Below, in pieces: positions 41,703-49,574 of a stretch of 49,602 nucleotides of DNA (the stretch's first letter is position 1; every line of letters begins with the position of its first letter). The stretch is from an uncultured Atopobiaceae bacterium. GTDB taxonomy: Bacteria > Actinomycetota > Coriobacteriia > Coriobacteriales > Atopobiaceae. The translations under genes were made by a program, and so were the position numbers. The DNA lies in contig CANQFP010000004.1 of assembly GCA_947599965.1 (NCBI GenBank), forward strand, positions 1 to 49,602, in the 5' to 3' direction. The notes beneath the pieces were generated by a model. That model was not told the DNA's origin and did not search any database. It saw only the letters and a program-made list of their open reading frames with translations.

Positions 41703-42647
41703 ATGGCGGAGAAAGACCTGCTCGTTGGCATCGACATCGGAGGTACGACCGTCAAGGCGGCGCTCATCTCCATGGATGGCGAGATCATCTCCCAGACCGC
41801 CGTGCGCACGGGCGTGATGCAGTCGGAAGACGAGCTCGCGAAGGTGGCACAGTCGATTCTCGCCGTGGCGGGCGACGACGCCGATCGCGTGGCCGATGTG
41901 GGCCTCGCCGTGCCCGGCGTGGTCTCGCCTGACGACAAGCTCACCAACGCCCCGAACATCTCGCTCGACCTCGAGGGGCTCATGGCTGAGCTCGAGAAGG
42001 TCTTCCCGGGCTGCGGCATCTGGCCCGTGAACGACGCGAACGCCGCCGCGCTCGGCGAACTCTGGAAGGGCGCCGGCGCGGGCTCCGAGAACCTCGTCTT
42101 CATCACGCTCGGCACGGGCGTGGGCTCGGGCATCGTCATCGACGGCAAGATCGTCGTCGGAGCGCACGGTGCGGGCGGCGAGCTCGGCCACACGAACGTC
42201 GTCGAGGACGGCCGCCAGTGCAACTGCGGCCTCAAGGGCTGCCTCGAGATGTACGCCTCCTCGCGTGGCCTCGTGCTGAACTACAAGGAGCACTGCGAGG
42301 CACTCGGCGTGGAGCCCGTGAAGCTCGACCACGAGGCCCACGCGCTGCCGATCTTCGAGGCCGCTCGCGCGGGCGACGCCGCCGCGACGGCCGCCGTGGC
42401 CGATCTCGCGCACTACCTCGCGCGCGCCCTCTCGAACGTCGCCATGACCATCGACCCCGGCGTGTTCGTCATCGGCGGCGGCATGAGCGGCGCCTTCGAC
42501 CTCTTCGGGCCGTATCTGCGCGAGCACTACGTGGAGTGGAGCATCCCCGCGTGCCAGAACACGCAGATCCTGCCCGCCTCGCTCGGAAACGACGCCGGTG
42601 CCCTCGGCGCCGCCTACCAGGCTCTCACCAAGGGAAGGGCGCGCTAG
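41703..42647 (+). CDS. ROK-family sugar kinase
   Basis: ROK kinases phosphorylate glucose, N-acetylglucosamine or N-acetylmannosamine with ATP in the cytoplasm. The 314-residue protein has GIDIGGTTVKA (ATP phosphate motif), VNDANAAALGE (catalytic Asp111), LGTGVGSGIV, GGELGHT (sugar-binding Glu160 and His163) and the zinc motif CNCGLKGCLE (Cys173, Cys175, Cys180). There is no N-terminal helix-turn-helix, so it is a kinase and not a repressor. Position directly upstream of nagA suggests it makes GlcNAc-6-phosphate, although glucokinase activity is possible. It starts two bases after the ddl stop. Confidence 0.92.
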   Translation: MAEKDLLVGIDIGGTTVKAALISMDGEIISQTAVRTGVMQSEDELAKVAQSILAVAGDDADRVADVGLAVPGVVSPDDKLTNAPNISLDLEGLMAELEKVFPGCGIWPVNDANAAALGELWKGAGAGSENLVFITLGTGVGSGIVIDGKIVVGAHGAGGELGHTNVVEDGRQCNCGLKGCLEMYASSRGLVLNYKEHCEALGVEPVKLDHEAHALPIFEAARAGDAAATAAVADLAHYLARALSNVAMTIDPGVFVIGGGMSGAFDLFGPYLREHYVEWSIPACQNTQILPASLGNDAGALGAAYQALTKGRAR

Positions 42648-42650
42648 GCC

Positions 42651-43802
42651 ATGGCCCACTTCGCACTCAAGGCGCAGCGCTTCTTCCTGCCCGCCGGGCC
42701 ATGCGGCCCCGGCTACCTCGAGATCCGCGATCGCGCCTTCGGACGCTTCACGAAGGAGGCGCCCGAGGGCGTCGAGGTCCGCGACCTCGGAGGAGCGTGG
42801 GTGGCTCCCGGGCTCGTGGACGTGCACATCCACGGCTACCTCGACCACGACGTGATGGACCTTTCGGAGGAGGGTCTCTCGGCCATGGCGGCCGGGCTGC
42901 CGAGGACGGGCACCACGTCCTTCCTCGCCACCACGCTCACGGCTCCCGTGGACGAGACCACCGAGGCCTGCGTCGTCATCGGCAACCACGTGGACGCCCC
43001 CAAGGCGGCCAAGGTGGAGGGCGTGCACCTCGAGGGCCCCTTCTTCACGGAGAGGCACAAGGGTGCCCAGAACGGCGCCTACCTCATCGACCCCTCCATC
43101 GAGCTCCTCGAGACCTGGATCGACGCCTGCGCCGGCAAGGCCGTGAAGACCGATCTCGCCCCCGAGCGCCCCGGCGCGCCGGCGTACTGCGCCAAGGCCG
43201 TCGAGCTCGGCTGCGTCGTCGCCATCGGCCACTCCGATGCCACGTATGAGCAGGCCAAGGCCTGCGTCGACGCCGGCGCGACCGTCTTCGTGCACACCTA
43301 CAACGGCATGAGCGGCTTCACGCACCGCGAGCCGGGCATGGTGGGCTGCGCGCTCTCGACTCCTTCGACCTACGCCGAGCTCATCTGCGACGGCCACCAC
43401 GTGCACCCCGCCGCGGCGCGCGTCCTCATCGACGCGAAGGGCGTGGACCACGTGGTCCTCATCACCGACTGCATGCGCGCGGGCGGCATGCCCGAGGGCG
43501 ATTTCAAGCTCGGCGAGCTTCCCGTGATCGTGAGGGATGGCACGGCGCGCCTGAGGGACGGCGGAAACCTCGCCGGATCCATCTTGGAGCTCGACCGCGC
43601 CGTGAGGAACGTCGTGGATTGGGGCCTCGCCACACCGGCCGAGGCCGTGCAGATGGCGACGCTCAACCCCGCCCGCTCGGCGGGCATCGAAGATGTATGC
43701 GGGCAGATCCTTCCCGGCCGAGACGCCGATCTCTGCGTCTTCTCGCCGACGATGGAGCACCTCGCCACCTACGTGGCGGGCGAGCTCGCCTGGGAAGCCT
43801 GA
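42651..43802 (+). CDS. nagA: N-acetylglucosamine-6-phosphate deacetylase
   Basis: NagA removes acetate from GlcNAc-6-phosphate, giving glucosamine-6-phosphate for glycolysis or wall synthesis. The 383-residue amidohydrolase has VDVHIHG (His59, His61), HLEGPFF (Glu128), AIGHSDAT (His194), HTYNGMSG (His215), DGHHVHP and ITDCMRAGG (catalytic Asp273). Metal-binding residues are complete. Asp273 is followed by Cys rather than the Ala of E. coli TDA. The gene begins three bases after the ROK kinase and is followed by a flavodoxin gene. No nagB is visible, so deamination must be encoded elsewhere. Confidence 0.95.
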   Translation: MAHFALKAQRFFLPAGPCGPGYLEIRDRAFGRFTKEAPEGVEVRDLGGAWVAPGLVDVHIHGYLDHDVMDLSEEGLSAMAAGLPRTGTTSFLATTLTAPVDETTEACVVIGNHVDAPKAAKVEGVHLEGPFFTERHKGAQNGAYLIDPSIELLETWIDACAGKAVKTDLAPERPGAPAYCAKAVELGCVVAIGHSDATYEQAKACVDAGATVFVHTYNGMSGFTHREPGMVGCALSTPSTYAELICDGHHVHPAAARVLIDAKGVDHVVLITDCMRAGGMPEGDFKLGELPVIVRDGTARLRDGGNLAGSILELDRAVRNVVDWGLATPAEAVQMATLNPARSAGIEDVCGQILPGRDADLCVFSPTMEHLATYVAGELAWEA

Positions 43803-43811
43803 GGAGATTCC

Positions 43812-44306
43812 ATGAGCGCAAAGACATTGGTCGCGTATTTCTCCGCGAGCGGCACCACCAAGCGCATCGCGGAGGCGGTGGCGAAGGCCGCGAATGCCGA
43901 TCTCTTCGAGATCAAGCCGCGCGAGCTCTACACGCCGGCCGATCTCAACTGGCAGGACAAGCAGAGCCGGAGCTCGCTCGAGATGAGCGATCCCACGAGC
44001 CGCCCCGCGCTCGACCACGACCTCGTGAACGTCGCGGATTACGAGGCCGTCATCCTCGGCTTTCCCATCTGGTGGTACACGGCGCCGCACATCATCGAGA
44101 GCTTCCTCGAGGGCCACGACTTCGCCCGCAAGACGATGATCGTCTTCTGCACCTCGGGCTCGAGCGGCCTCGGCGACACCATCCCCACGCTGCAGCGAAG
44201 CGTCTCCTTCGACACCCGCTGGCGCCCCGGCATGCGTTTCGCCGCGAACGCGACGGATGAGGAGATCGGCGCCTGGGTGGCCACGCTCGGCCTTCCCGAG
44301 GCGTAA
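43812..44306 (+). CDS. Flavodoxin-family protein
   Basis: This 164-residue protein is a flavodoxin-type FMN electron carrier or NAD(P)H:FMN-like reductase. The FMN-phosphate loop is YFSASGTTKRIAE near the N-terminus, followed by the FPIWWYTAPHIIESFLE segment and FCTSGSSGLGDT, as in the YcfX/flavodoxin-4 type. It could take electrons from nifJ or ferredoxin, but the operon position next to nagA does not show its role. The ATG follows gaggag six bases upstream. It ends the five-gene operon, with a strong terminator 44 bases downstream. Confidence 0.88.
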   Translation: MSAKTLVAYFSASGTTKRIAEAVAKAANADLFEIKPRELYTPADLNWQDKQSRSSLEMSDPTSRPALDHDLVNVADYEAVILGFPIWWYTAPHIIESFLEGHDFARKTMIVFCTSGSSGLGDTIPTLQRSVSFDTRWRPGMRFAANATDEEIGAWVATLGLPEA

Positions 44307-44349
44307 AACCGAAGCGCAGGCGCCGCCCTGCGCCACGTGCGCAACGACG

Positions 44350-44389
44350 CGGGGCTCGCGGCCGAGGAGGCTCGCGGGCCCCGATTTTT
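44350..44389 (+). terminator. Terminator of the nagA operon
   Basis: CGGGGC (44350-44355) pairs with GCCCCG (44378-44383), and inner CGCG segments extend the stem. The stem is followed by ATTTTTG, a clear U-tract. It lies 44 bases after the flavodoxin stop. Confidence 0.8.
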
Positions 44390-44427
44390 GGCGGGGAGCC
44401 CTCGCGCTCCCGAGCCCGTCGTTGGGC

Positions 44428-44433
44428 TAGACT
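44428..44433 (+). promoter_or_regulatory. Candidate -10 box for the pheST leader
   Basis: TAGACT would start RNA near 44440, just upstream of the T-box stem I base at 44454. A -35 is not clear. Confidence 0.45.
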
Positions 44434-44453
44434 TTGGGCCTTGAGGCGATGAC

Positions 44454-44714
44454 GGAGAGGGTGCGGATCTAGCGTAGGGCCCGGACAGAGCGGAAACCCA
44501 CGGGCTGAGAGGTTTCCACGGGCCTTGGAACCGCACGTTCACTCCACCAGCCGCGACCTGAACGACCCCGCGCCCGCGGGGCGCCAGTAGGGAAGCCGGT
44601 CGCCCCCCGACATCGGGGCGGAAAGCGGGCCTTCGGGAGAGACAACCCGAGGGCCAACCAAGGTGGTACCGCGGATTCGTCCGTCCTTGCGTTCAGGGGC
44701 GGGCGATGTTCTTT
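44454..44714 (+). promoter_or_regulatory. T-box riboswitch upstream of pheS (phenylalanine specifier UUC)
   Basis: The conserved T-box sequence AAGGTGGTACCGCG is at 44660-44673. Stem I is supported by GGAG/CTCC (44454-44457 with 44542-44545) and GTGCGG/CCGCAC (44461-44466 with 44531-44536). Between these helices on the 3' side lies TTC (44538-44540), a Phe codon in the expected specifier position. After the T-box an 11-bp terminator stem (44678-44688 with 44695-44705, wobble pairs allowed) is followed by ATGTTCTTT. Uncharged tRNA-Phe should pair with UUC and with TGGT in the T-box bulge to stabilise the antiterminator and let pheS-pheT be transcribed. No gene lies in this 422-base gap. Confidence 0.88.
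44678..44714 (+). terminator. Intrinsic terminator of the T-box leader
   Basis: CGTCCGTCCTT (44678-44688) and AGGGGCGGGCG (44695-44705) form an 11-bp stem with three U-G pairs and a six-base loop, followed by ATGTTCTTT. This is the structure formed when tRNA-Phe is charged; it competes with the T-box antiterminator. Confidence 0.75.
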
Positions 44715-44728
44715 GGAGGGAAGAGACG

Positions 44729-45796
44729 ATGGCGGCTTTGCAAGAGCTCCACGAGATCGGCTCCGAGGCGCTCGCGTCCATCGGTCGGGCGGCGAGCCTC
44801 GCCGACCTCGACGCCGTGCGCGTGGCGGTCCTCGGAAAGAAGGGCTCGCTCACGCGGATCCTGCGCTCCATGGGCTCGCTCGCCCCGGAGGAGCGGCCGC
44901 TCGTGGGCAAGGCTGCAAACGACGTGCGCGGCGAGGTGGAGGCCGCCCTCGCCGAGCGCAAGGGCGCGCTCGAGGCCGAGGCGCTCAGGAGCAAGATCGC
45001 CGCGAGCGCCATCGACGTCACGCTACCCGGGCGAGCCCCGCACGTGGGCACCCAACACCTCATCTCGGCGATCGTCGAGGAGATGGAGCAGGTCTTCATC
45101 GGCATGGGCTACGACGTCATCGACGGCCCCTATGTGGAGACCACCTACTACAACTTCGACGCGTTGAACGCCCCGGCCGATCACCCGAGCCGCTCGCCGC
45201 GCGACACCTTCTACGTGGCCGATCCCGTCCACGGCGACCCCGCGCGCGAGGCTCGCGCCGAGAGCGGGCTCCTGCTTCGCACGCAGACCTCGCCCGTGCA
45301 GGTGCACGCGATGGAGGCGGGCAAGCCGCCGATCTACATGATCAGCCCGGGACGCGTCTTCCGCCCCGACACCGCCGACGCCAACCACCTGCCCCAGTTC
45401 ACGCAGATCGAGGGCCTCGTCATCGACGAGGGCATCACCTTCGGCGATCTCAAGGGCACCCTCGACCACTTCACCCGCGCCATCTTCGGCGCCGACCGCG
45501 CCACCCGCTACCGCCCGCACTTCTTCCCCTTCACCGAGCCCTCGGCCGAGGTGGACGTGTCGTGCGGCGTCTGCGGTGGGAAGGGCTGCCGCTTCTGCAA
45601 GGGCACCGGCTGGCTCGAGATCCTCGGCTGCGGCATGGTGGATCCGAACGTGCTCGAGATGAGCGGCATCGATTCCGAGCGCTACACGGGCTTCGCCTTC
45701 GGCATCGGCGCGGAGCGCGTGGCGTGCCTGCGCTACGACCTGCCCGATCTGCGCATGCTCATGACCGGCGACATGCGCTTCCTCGCCCAGTTCTAG
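44729..45796 (+). CDS. pheS: Phenylalanine--tRNA ligase alpha subunit
   Basis: PheS carries the class II catalytic core of the (alpha-beta)2 enzyme that charges tRNA-Phe. The 355-residue protein has the N-terminal coiled coil (VAVLGKKGSLTRILRSMGSL), motif 1 region GMGYDVIDGPYVETTYYNFDALN, motif 2 region TQTSPVQVHAM and FRPDTADANHLPQFTQIEGL, the FPFTEPSAEVDVSC segment and motif 3 FGIGAERVA. A cysteine set (CGVCGGKGCRFCKGTGW) is present, as in many bacterial PheS. The ATG at 44729 has ggaggg eight bases upstream. Expression is controlled by the T-box upstream. Confidence 0.97.
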   Translation: MAALQELHEIGSEALASIGRAASLADLDAVRVAVLGKKGSLTRILRSMGSLAPEERPLVGKAANDVRGEVEAALAERKGALEAEALRSKIAASAIDVTLPGRAPHVGTQHLISAIVEEMEQVFIGMGYDVIDGPYVETTYYNFDALNAPADHPSRSPRDTFYVADPVHGDPAREARAESGLLLRTQTSPVQVHAMEAGKPPIYMISPGRVFRPDTADANHLPQFTQIEGLVIDEGITFGDLKGTLDHFTRAIFGADRATRYRPHFFPFTEPSAEVDVSCGVCGGKGCRFCKGTGWLEILGCGMVDPNVLEMSGIDSERYTGFAFGIGAERVACLRYDLPDLRMLMTGDMRFLAQF

Positions 45797-45850
45797 CGCT
45801 TCTTCAAGCCGCGAGCGCTCCCGATTGATCGAACGCGAAAGGATGTGACC

Positions 45851-48286
45851 ATGCGCGTCTCCCTCGAATGGTTGAAGACGATGGTGGATGTGCCCGAGGA
45901 TCCGCTGGATCTCGTGGCGGAGCTCGTGCGCACGGGCACGGAGGTCGAGGCGGTGGAGACCGCCGGCCAGGCCCTCGATCACGTGGTCACGGGCTACATC
46001 GAGAGCTGCGAGCAGCACCCCAACGCCGACAAGCTCCACGTCTGCATGGTGGACGTGGGGGCCGAAAGACCGCTCCAGATCGTCTGCGGCGCGCCGAATG
46101 TGGCCGCCGGCGAGCACGTGGTGGTGGCCCTCGAGGGCGCCGTCTTGCCGGGTGACGTGAAGATCAAGCGCTCGAAGCTCCGCGGCGTCGAATCCCAGGG
46201 CATGAACTGCTCCGAGCGCGAGCTCGGCCTCGGCGACGACCACTCCGGGATCATGGTGCTTCCCGAGGATGCGCCCATCGGCGTGCCCGCGGCGCTCTAC
46301 CTCGGCCTCGCCGACACGGTCGTGGATTGCGAGATCACGCCGAACCGCCCCGACTGCCTCTCCATGACGGGGTTCGCCACCGAGGTCTCCGCGGACTTCG
46401 ACGTGAGCACCCACATCGAGCTTCCGAGCGTCGGGCACGAGGAGGGGCCGAGTGCCTCGGAGCTCGTGGACGTGGCCATCGAGGCCCCCGAGCTCTGCAG
46501 CCGCTACGTCGCGCGCGTGGTGCGCGGCGTGAAGATCGGCCCGAGCCCCGCCTGGCTCGCCCGGCGCGTGCAGGCGGCGGGCACCCGCGCGATCAACAAC
46601 GTCGTGGACGTGACGAACTACGTGATGTATCTCACGGGCCAGCCGCTCCACGCCTTCGATCTCGGCAAGCTCAAGGATCGAGCCGGGAAGCGCTCCATCG
46701 TCGTGCGCGCCGCCGAAGAGGGCGAGAGGCTCACGACCCTGGACGGCGTCGAGCGCACCCTCGAGGCCGGCATGGCCGTGATCACGGACGGCGGCGAGGA
46801 GGCCGTGGCGCTTGCGGGCGTCATGGGCGGCCTCGATTCCGAGATCGACGAGGGGACCGTGGACGTCCTCCTCGAGAGCGCCTGCTTCGCGCCCGGCTCC
46901 ATCTCCCACACGAGCCGCGACCTCGACCTCATGAGCGAATCCTCGCTGCGCTTCGAGCGCGGTGTCGACGCAAGCCGCTGCGCCAGCGTGGCCGACGTCG
47001 CTGCGGCCCTCTTCGAGGCCTGCTGCGGAGCGACCGTCTGCCCGGGCGCCGTGGACGTCTACCCCGTTCCCGTGGAGCCGGTGCGCGTGCGCCTGCGCCC
47101 GGAGCGCGCCTGCGCCGTCATCGGCGCCGAGATCCCCGCGAGCTTCATGGCAAAGCGCCTCGAGCGCCTCGGCTGCGAGGTCTCGGACGATGGCGAGGGC
47201 GCGTTCTCGGTCCTCTGCCCCACGAATCGCCCCGACCTCACCCGCGAGGCCGACCTCATCGAGGAGGTCTGCCGGCTCTGGGGGATGGATCGCGTGGAGG
47301 CGACGATCCCCGCGGCGCGCAACCACACGGGCGGCCTCACGAAGGCCCAGGCCCGCGCCGAGGCCATCGGGCGCATCCTGCGCGCCTCGGGGCTCTCCGA
47401 GACCATCAACTACAACTTCGCCGAGAAGGGCGACCTTGCGCGACTCGGCCGCGATGACGTGGGCCTCGGCATCCCCGTGCGCATCCTGAACCCGCTTTCC
47501 ATGGATCAGGGCGAGATGCGCCGCACGATGCTGCCCGGCCTTCTGCGCTCGGTGGCCTACAACCTCGATCACGGCGTTCCCAACGTGACCCTCTACGAGC
47601 AGGGTCGCGTGCTCCTCGGCGATCCCGAGGCCTCCCAGCCCGCCGAGCCCGATCGCGTGGCCGGCGTGCTCTCGGGCTCCTGGAGCGACCAGACGTGGTA
47701 CGAGAAGGCCCGCGAGCTCGACTTCTTCGACGCCAAGGGCATCATCGAGGAGCTCCTGGCCGAGCTTCGCGTGGAGCGCGTGCACTTCGTGGCCGCCTCG
47801 CCCGAGCGCTACGGCTGGCTTCTGCCCGGGCGCGCCGCCGAGGTGCGCGCCGGCAAGCGGCGCTTGGGCTGGGTGGGCGACGTGCACCCCGAGACCTTGA
47901 AGCGCTTCGGCATCTCCCAGGCGGTCGTGGCCTTCGAGCTCGACCAAGACAGAATCATCGAGCTCGCCCACGACGAACTGCCGTTCAAGGACATCCCGCA
48001 GCTTCCCGGCGTCGACGTGGACCTCGCGCTCGTGGTGGCGGACGACGTCTCCTACGAGACCTGCGTCCAGCGCCTCGATTCAGCGGGCGGGCGCCTGCTC
48101 ACCGAGATCGAGCTCTTCGACGTCTACCGCGACCCCGTGCGCGTGGGGGAGGGCAAGAAGTCCATGGCCTTTCGCCTCACGTTCCGCGCTCCCGATCGCA
48201 CGCTCACGACGGAGGAAGTGGACGCGGTCATGGGCAAGCTCATCAAGAAGGTGGGCACGTCGCTCGGCGCCGAGGTCCGCGGGTAG
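45851..48286 (+). CDS. pheT: Phenylalanine--tRNA ligase beta subunit
   Basis: PheT provides tRNA binding and editing for the PheRS heterotetramer. The 811-residue protein has an N-terminal SLEWLKTMVDVP segment and a tRNA-binding (EMAP-like) domain with HPNADKLHVCMVD (about 50-65) and SQGMNCSERELGLG. The B3/B4 editing domain holds ANNVVD-like INNVVDVTNYVMYLTGQPLHAFD and the SSLRFERGVD segment; B5 and the core follow with RPDLTREADLIEEV. The C-terminal FDX-ACB anticodon-binding domain is FRLTFRAPDRTLTTEEVD. The ATG at 45851 is preferred over a GTG two codons earlier because aaagga spaces better. It is cotranscribed with pheS. Confidence 0.97.
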   Translation: MRVSLEWLKTMVDVPEDPLDLVAELVRTGTEVEAVETAGQALDHVVTGYIESCEQHPNADKLHVCMVDVGAERPLQIVCGAPNVAAGEHVVVALEGAVLPGDVKIKRSKLRGVESQGMNCSERELGLGDDHSGIMVLPEDAPIGVPAALYLGLADTVVDCEITPNRPDCLSMTGFATEVSADFDVSTHIELPSVGHEEGPSASELVDVAIEAPELCSRYVARVVRGVKIGPSPAWLARRVQAAGTRAINNVVDVTNYVMYLTGQPLHAFDLGKLKDRAGKRSIVVRAAEEGERLTTLDGVERTLEAGMAVITDGGEEAVALAGVMGGLDSEIDEGTVDVLLESACFAPGSISHTSRDLDLMSESSLRFERGVDASRCASVADVAAALFEACCGATVCPGAVDVYPVPVEPVRVRLRPERACAVIGAEIPASFMAKRLERLGCEVSDDGEGAFSVLCPTNRPDLTREADLIEEVCRLWGMDRVEATIPAARNHTGGLTKAQARAEAIGRILRASGLSETINYNFAEKGDLARLGRDDVGLGIPVRILNPLSMDQGEMRRTMLPGLLRSVAYNLDHGVPNVTLYEQGRVLLGDPEASQPAEPDRVAGVLSGSWSDQTWYEKARELDFFDAKGIIEELLAELRVERVHFVAASPERYGWLLPGRAAEVRAGKRRLGWVGDVHPETLKRFGISQAVVAFELDQDRIIELAHDELPFKDIPQLPGVDVDLALVVADDVSYETCVQRLDSAGGRLLTEIELFDVYRDPVRVGEGKKSMAFRLTFRAPDRTLTTEEVDAVMGKLIKKVGTSLGAEVRG

Positions 48287-48304
48287 GCCGGGGAAAGCGG
48301 CGAG

Positions 48305-49183
48305 CTAGCCGGCCCGAAAGCGCGTCCCATCGGCGTTGAGGTCGAGGGGCGCGTCGGCGTCCGCCGCTTGGGCGTTCTTCGCGAGGAGGATCGCGGGGCG
48401 CGGCCCGACGGGAAACGCCTTGCGCTTCGGCCGGCGCGCGGGCGCCGGGGCGGCGGGATCGCCGCCGGCGGCCTTGAGCTCCGCCACGTAGCGGGTGAGG
48501 CCGGATCGGATGGCCGCGTCGGTGGCGTCGAAGGCACCCTCGAGAAACTCCGGCGAGAGCAGGAGGTAGCCGCCGGAGGCGGTTTCCGCGGGCTCAACGA
48601 CGAGATCGCCGTCGGTGCCCGAGATGGTGTCCTCGCCCTCGGGATCGAGGAGCCCGGCGGCGGCCTTGACGGCCTTCCGCGCGTCATCTGCGTCTATCGC
48701 ATAGGGGCCGAAGTTCTCGCAGGCGGCGAGCAGCTCGGGCGTGGCCTCGACGGAGAGCCGCGGTGCGAGCAGCTTCCCGAAGCGCGCGAAGTCCTTCTGC
48801 TTGCGGATGCGGGTGAGCGTGCCCGCGGGGATGCCGTGCTCGGCGTTGAAGCCGCGCACGAGGGCGTTGTAGCTGTGATCGGCCGTGAGGTGCGCCCAGA
48901 CCCCGAGCGTGAGATCGTCCACGCCGCCCGAGGTGATGTAGGGCGCGATGTAGTCGCCCCAAAACTCGTCGGCGCCCGGAAGCGGGATGGCGTGGGGCGC
49001 GGTCACGTGGGTGTCGCAGTAGCGCAGCGTGTGGCTCACATCGCCCACGAGGTAGCCCACGTAGACATCCGGCGCGAAGTTGCCGAAGAGGAAGACGTTG
49101 GCGTCGCGAATGCCGAGCTCCGGCGGCTCACCCTCGCGAAGAAGGCGCTCGACGTGGGCGGCATGGATGTTCCAAGAAGGCAT
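48305..49183 (-). CDS. Zinc-dependent phospholipase C-like protein
   Basis: This 292-residue protein resembles the zinc-dependent phospholipase C/S1-P1 nuclease-like family found as a hypothetical in anaerobic Firmicutes and Coriobacteriia. Candidate metal residues are His near the N-terminus (PSWNIHAAH), Asp in FGNFAPDVYVGY, HTLRYCDTHVTAPH and the GVWAHLTADHSYN segment. No signal peptide is present, so it is probably cytoplasmic and phospholipase activity is doubtful. The last third is Ala/Pro/Lys-rich and less conserved. It starts directly at the position where a TACAAT-driven transcript should begin, with no ribosome binding site, so its mRNA is likely leaderless. It is convergent with pheT. 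Confidence 0.65.
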   Translation of the reverse strand: MPSWNIHAAHVERLLREGEPPELGIRDANVFLFGNFAPDVYVGYLVGDVSHTLRYCDTHVTAPHAIPLPGADEFWGDYIAPYITSGGVDDLTLGVWAHLTADHSYNALVRGFNAEHGIPAGTLTRIRKQKDFARFGKLLAPRLSVEATPELLAACENFGPYAIDADDARKAVKAAAGLLDPEGEDTISGTDGDLVVEPAETASGGYLLLSPEFLEGAFDATDAAIRSGLTRYVAELKAAGGDPAAPAPARRPKRKAFPVGPRPAILLAKNAQAADADAPLDLNADGTRFRAG

Positions 49184-49189
49184 GGGGGC

Positions 49190-49195
49190 ATTGTA
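49190..49195 (-). promoter_or_regulatory. -10 box of a likely leaderless transcript
   Basis: TACAAT on the minus strand ends six bases before the ATG at 49183. Transcription would normally begin about seven bases past the -10, at or next to the A of this ATG, so the mRNA would have no leader. No ribosome binding site lies between the box and the ATG. Confidence 0.5.
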
Positions 49196-49209
49196 GCCCG
49201 CGACAGGGT

Positions 49210-49336
49210 GAAGCCCGGAGGCCAGCGGAGAGAGGAGAGAAAATGAGAGAGATGCGCTGGCATCCGGGCTTCCGATGAAGGACTGCGGCTTCCCGATGTG
49301 GGCGGGGGAGGAGAAGCCGCCTGCGTGTCGTCCTTC
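49210..49336. other. Two tandem long hairpins in a non-coding region
   Basis: Between 49184 and 49574 no gene is supported. Two strong imperfect hairpins are seen. Hairpin A: GAAGCCCGGA (49210-49219) with TCCGGGCTTC (49263-49272) and inner CCAGCG/CGCTGG (49222-49227 with 49255-49260) around a purine-rich loop. Hairpin B: GAAGGAC (49277-49283) with GTCCTTC (49330-49336) and inner GCGGCTTC/GAAGCCGC (49285-49292 with 49313-49320). They could form a small RNA on either strand, or be DNA sites. On the minus strand they lie directly upstream of the promoter of the phospholipase-like gene. Confidence 0.45.
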
Positions 49337-49412
49337 GCTGGCCAGTACATTCCCACTTTTCGAGCGCTCTGGCGGCGAGTAATCGGTGTACACAACCTCT
49401 TCAAGAAACCTG

Positions 49413-49443
49413 CCGCTTGCGGTCGCGAAACGACCGTTTGCGG
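49413..49443. other. Third hairpin in the same intergenic region
   Basis: CGGTCG (49420-49425) pairs with CGACCG (49431-49436) around CGAAA, and CCGC/GCGG (49413-49416 with 49440-49443) closes it across an internal loop. No U-tract follows on either strand, so it is not a standard terminator. Confidence 0.35.
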
Positions 49444-49518
49444 CGAATTACCGCGGGCCGTGCATACGCGAGCGGCGCTGAATGGCGGCGAGCGGTGGAG
49501 GGCGCGACGAAAGGAAAA

Positions 49519-49549
49519 CGCGGCGAGCCCCCGGGGGAGGCCCGCCGCG
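49519..49549 (-). terminator. Terminator of a minus-strand gene entering from beyond the window
   Basis: On the minus strand an 11-bp stem (49539-49549 with 49519-49529, one A/C mismatch) is followed by TTTTCCTTT. It lies 25 bases past the stop codon of the partial minus-strand gene at the right edge. Confidence 0.7.
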
Positions 49550-49574
49550 CGAAGGTGCGGATGACGGTGCTCGC

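Noticed and set aside
48286-48314. GGCCGG/CCGGCC inverted pair between pheT and the phospholipase-like gene as a terminator
   Set aside because: Only six pairs, overlaps a stop codon, and has no U-tract on either strand; too weak to list.
49298-49564. 88-codon plus-strand frame in the right-hand intergenic region
   Set aside because: No ribosome binding site, Arg/Ala-rich, runs through the hairpins and the minus-strand terminator.
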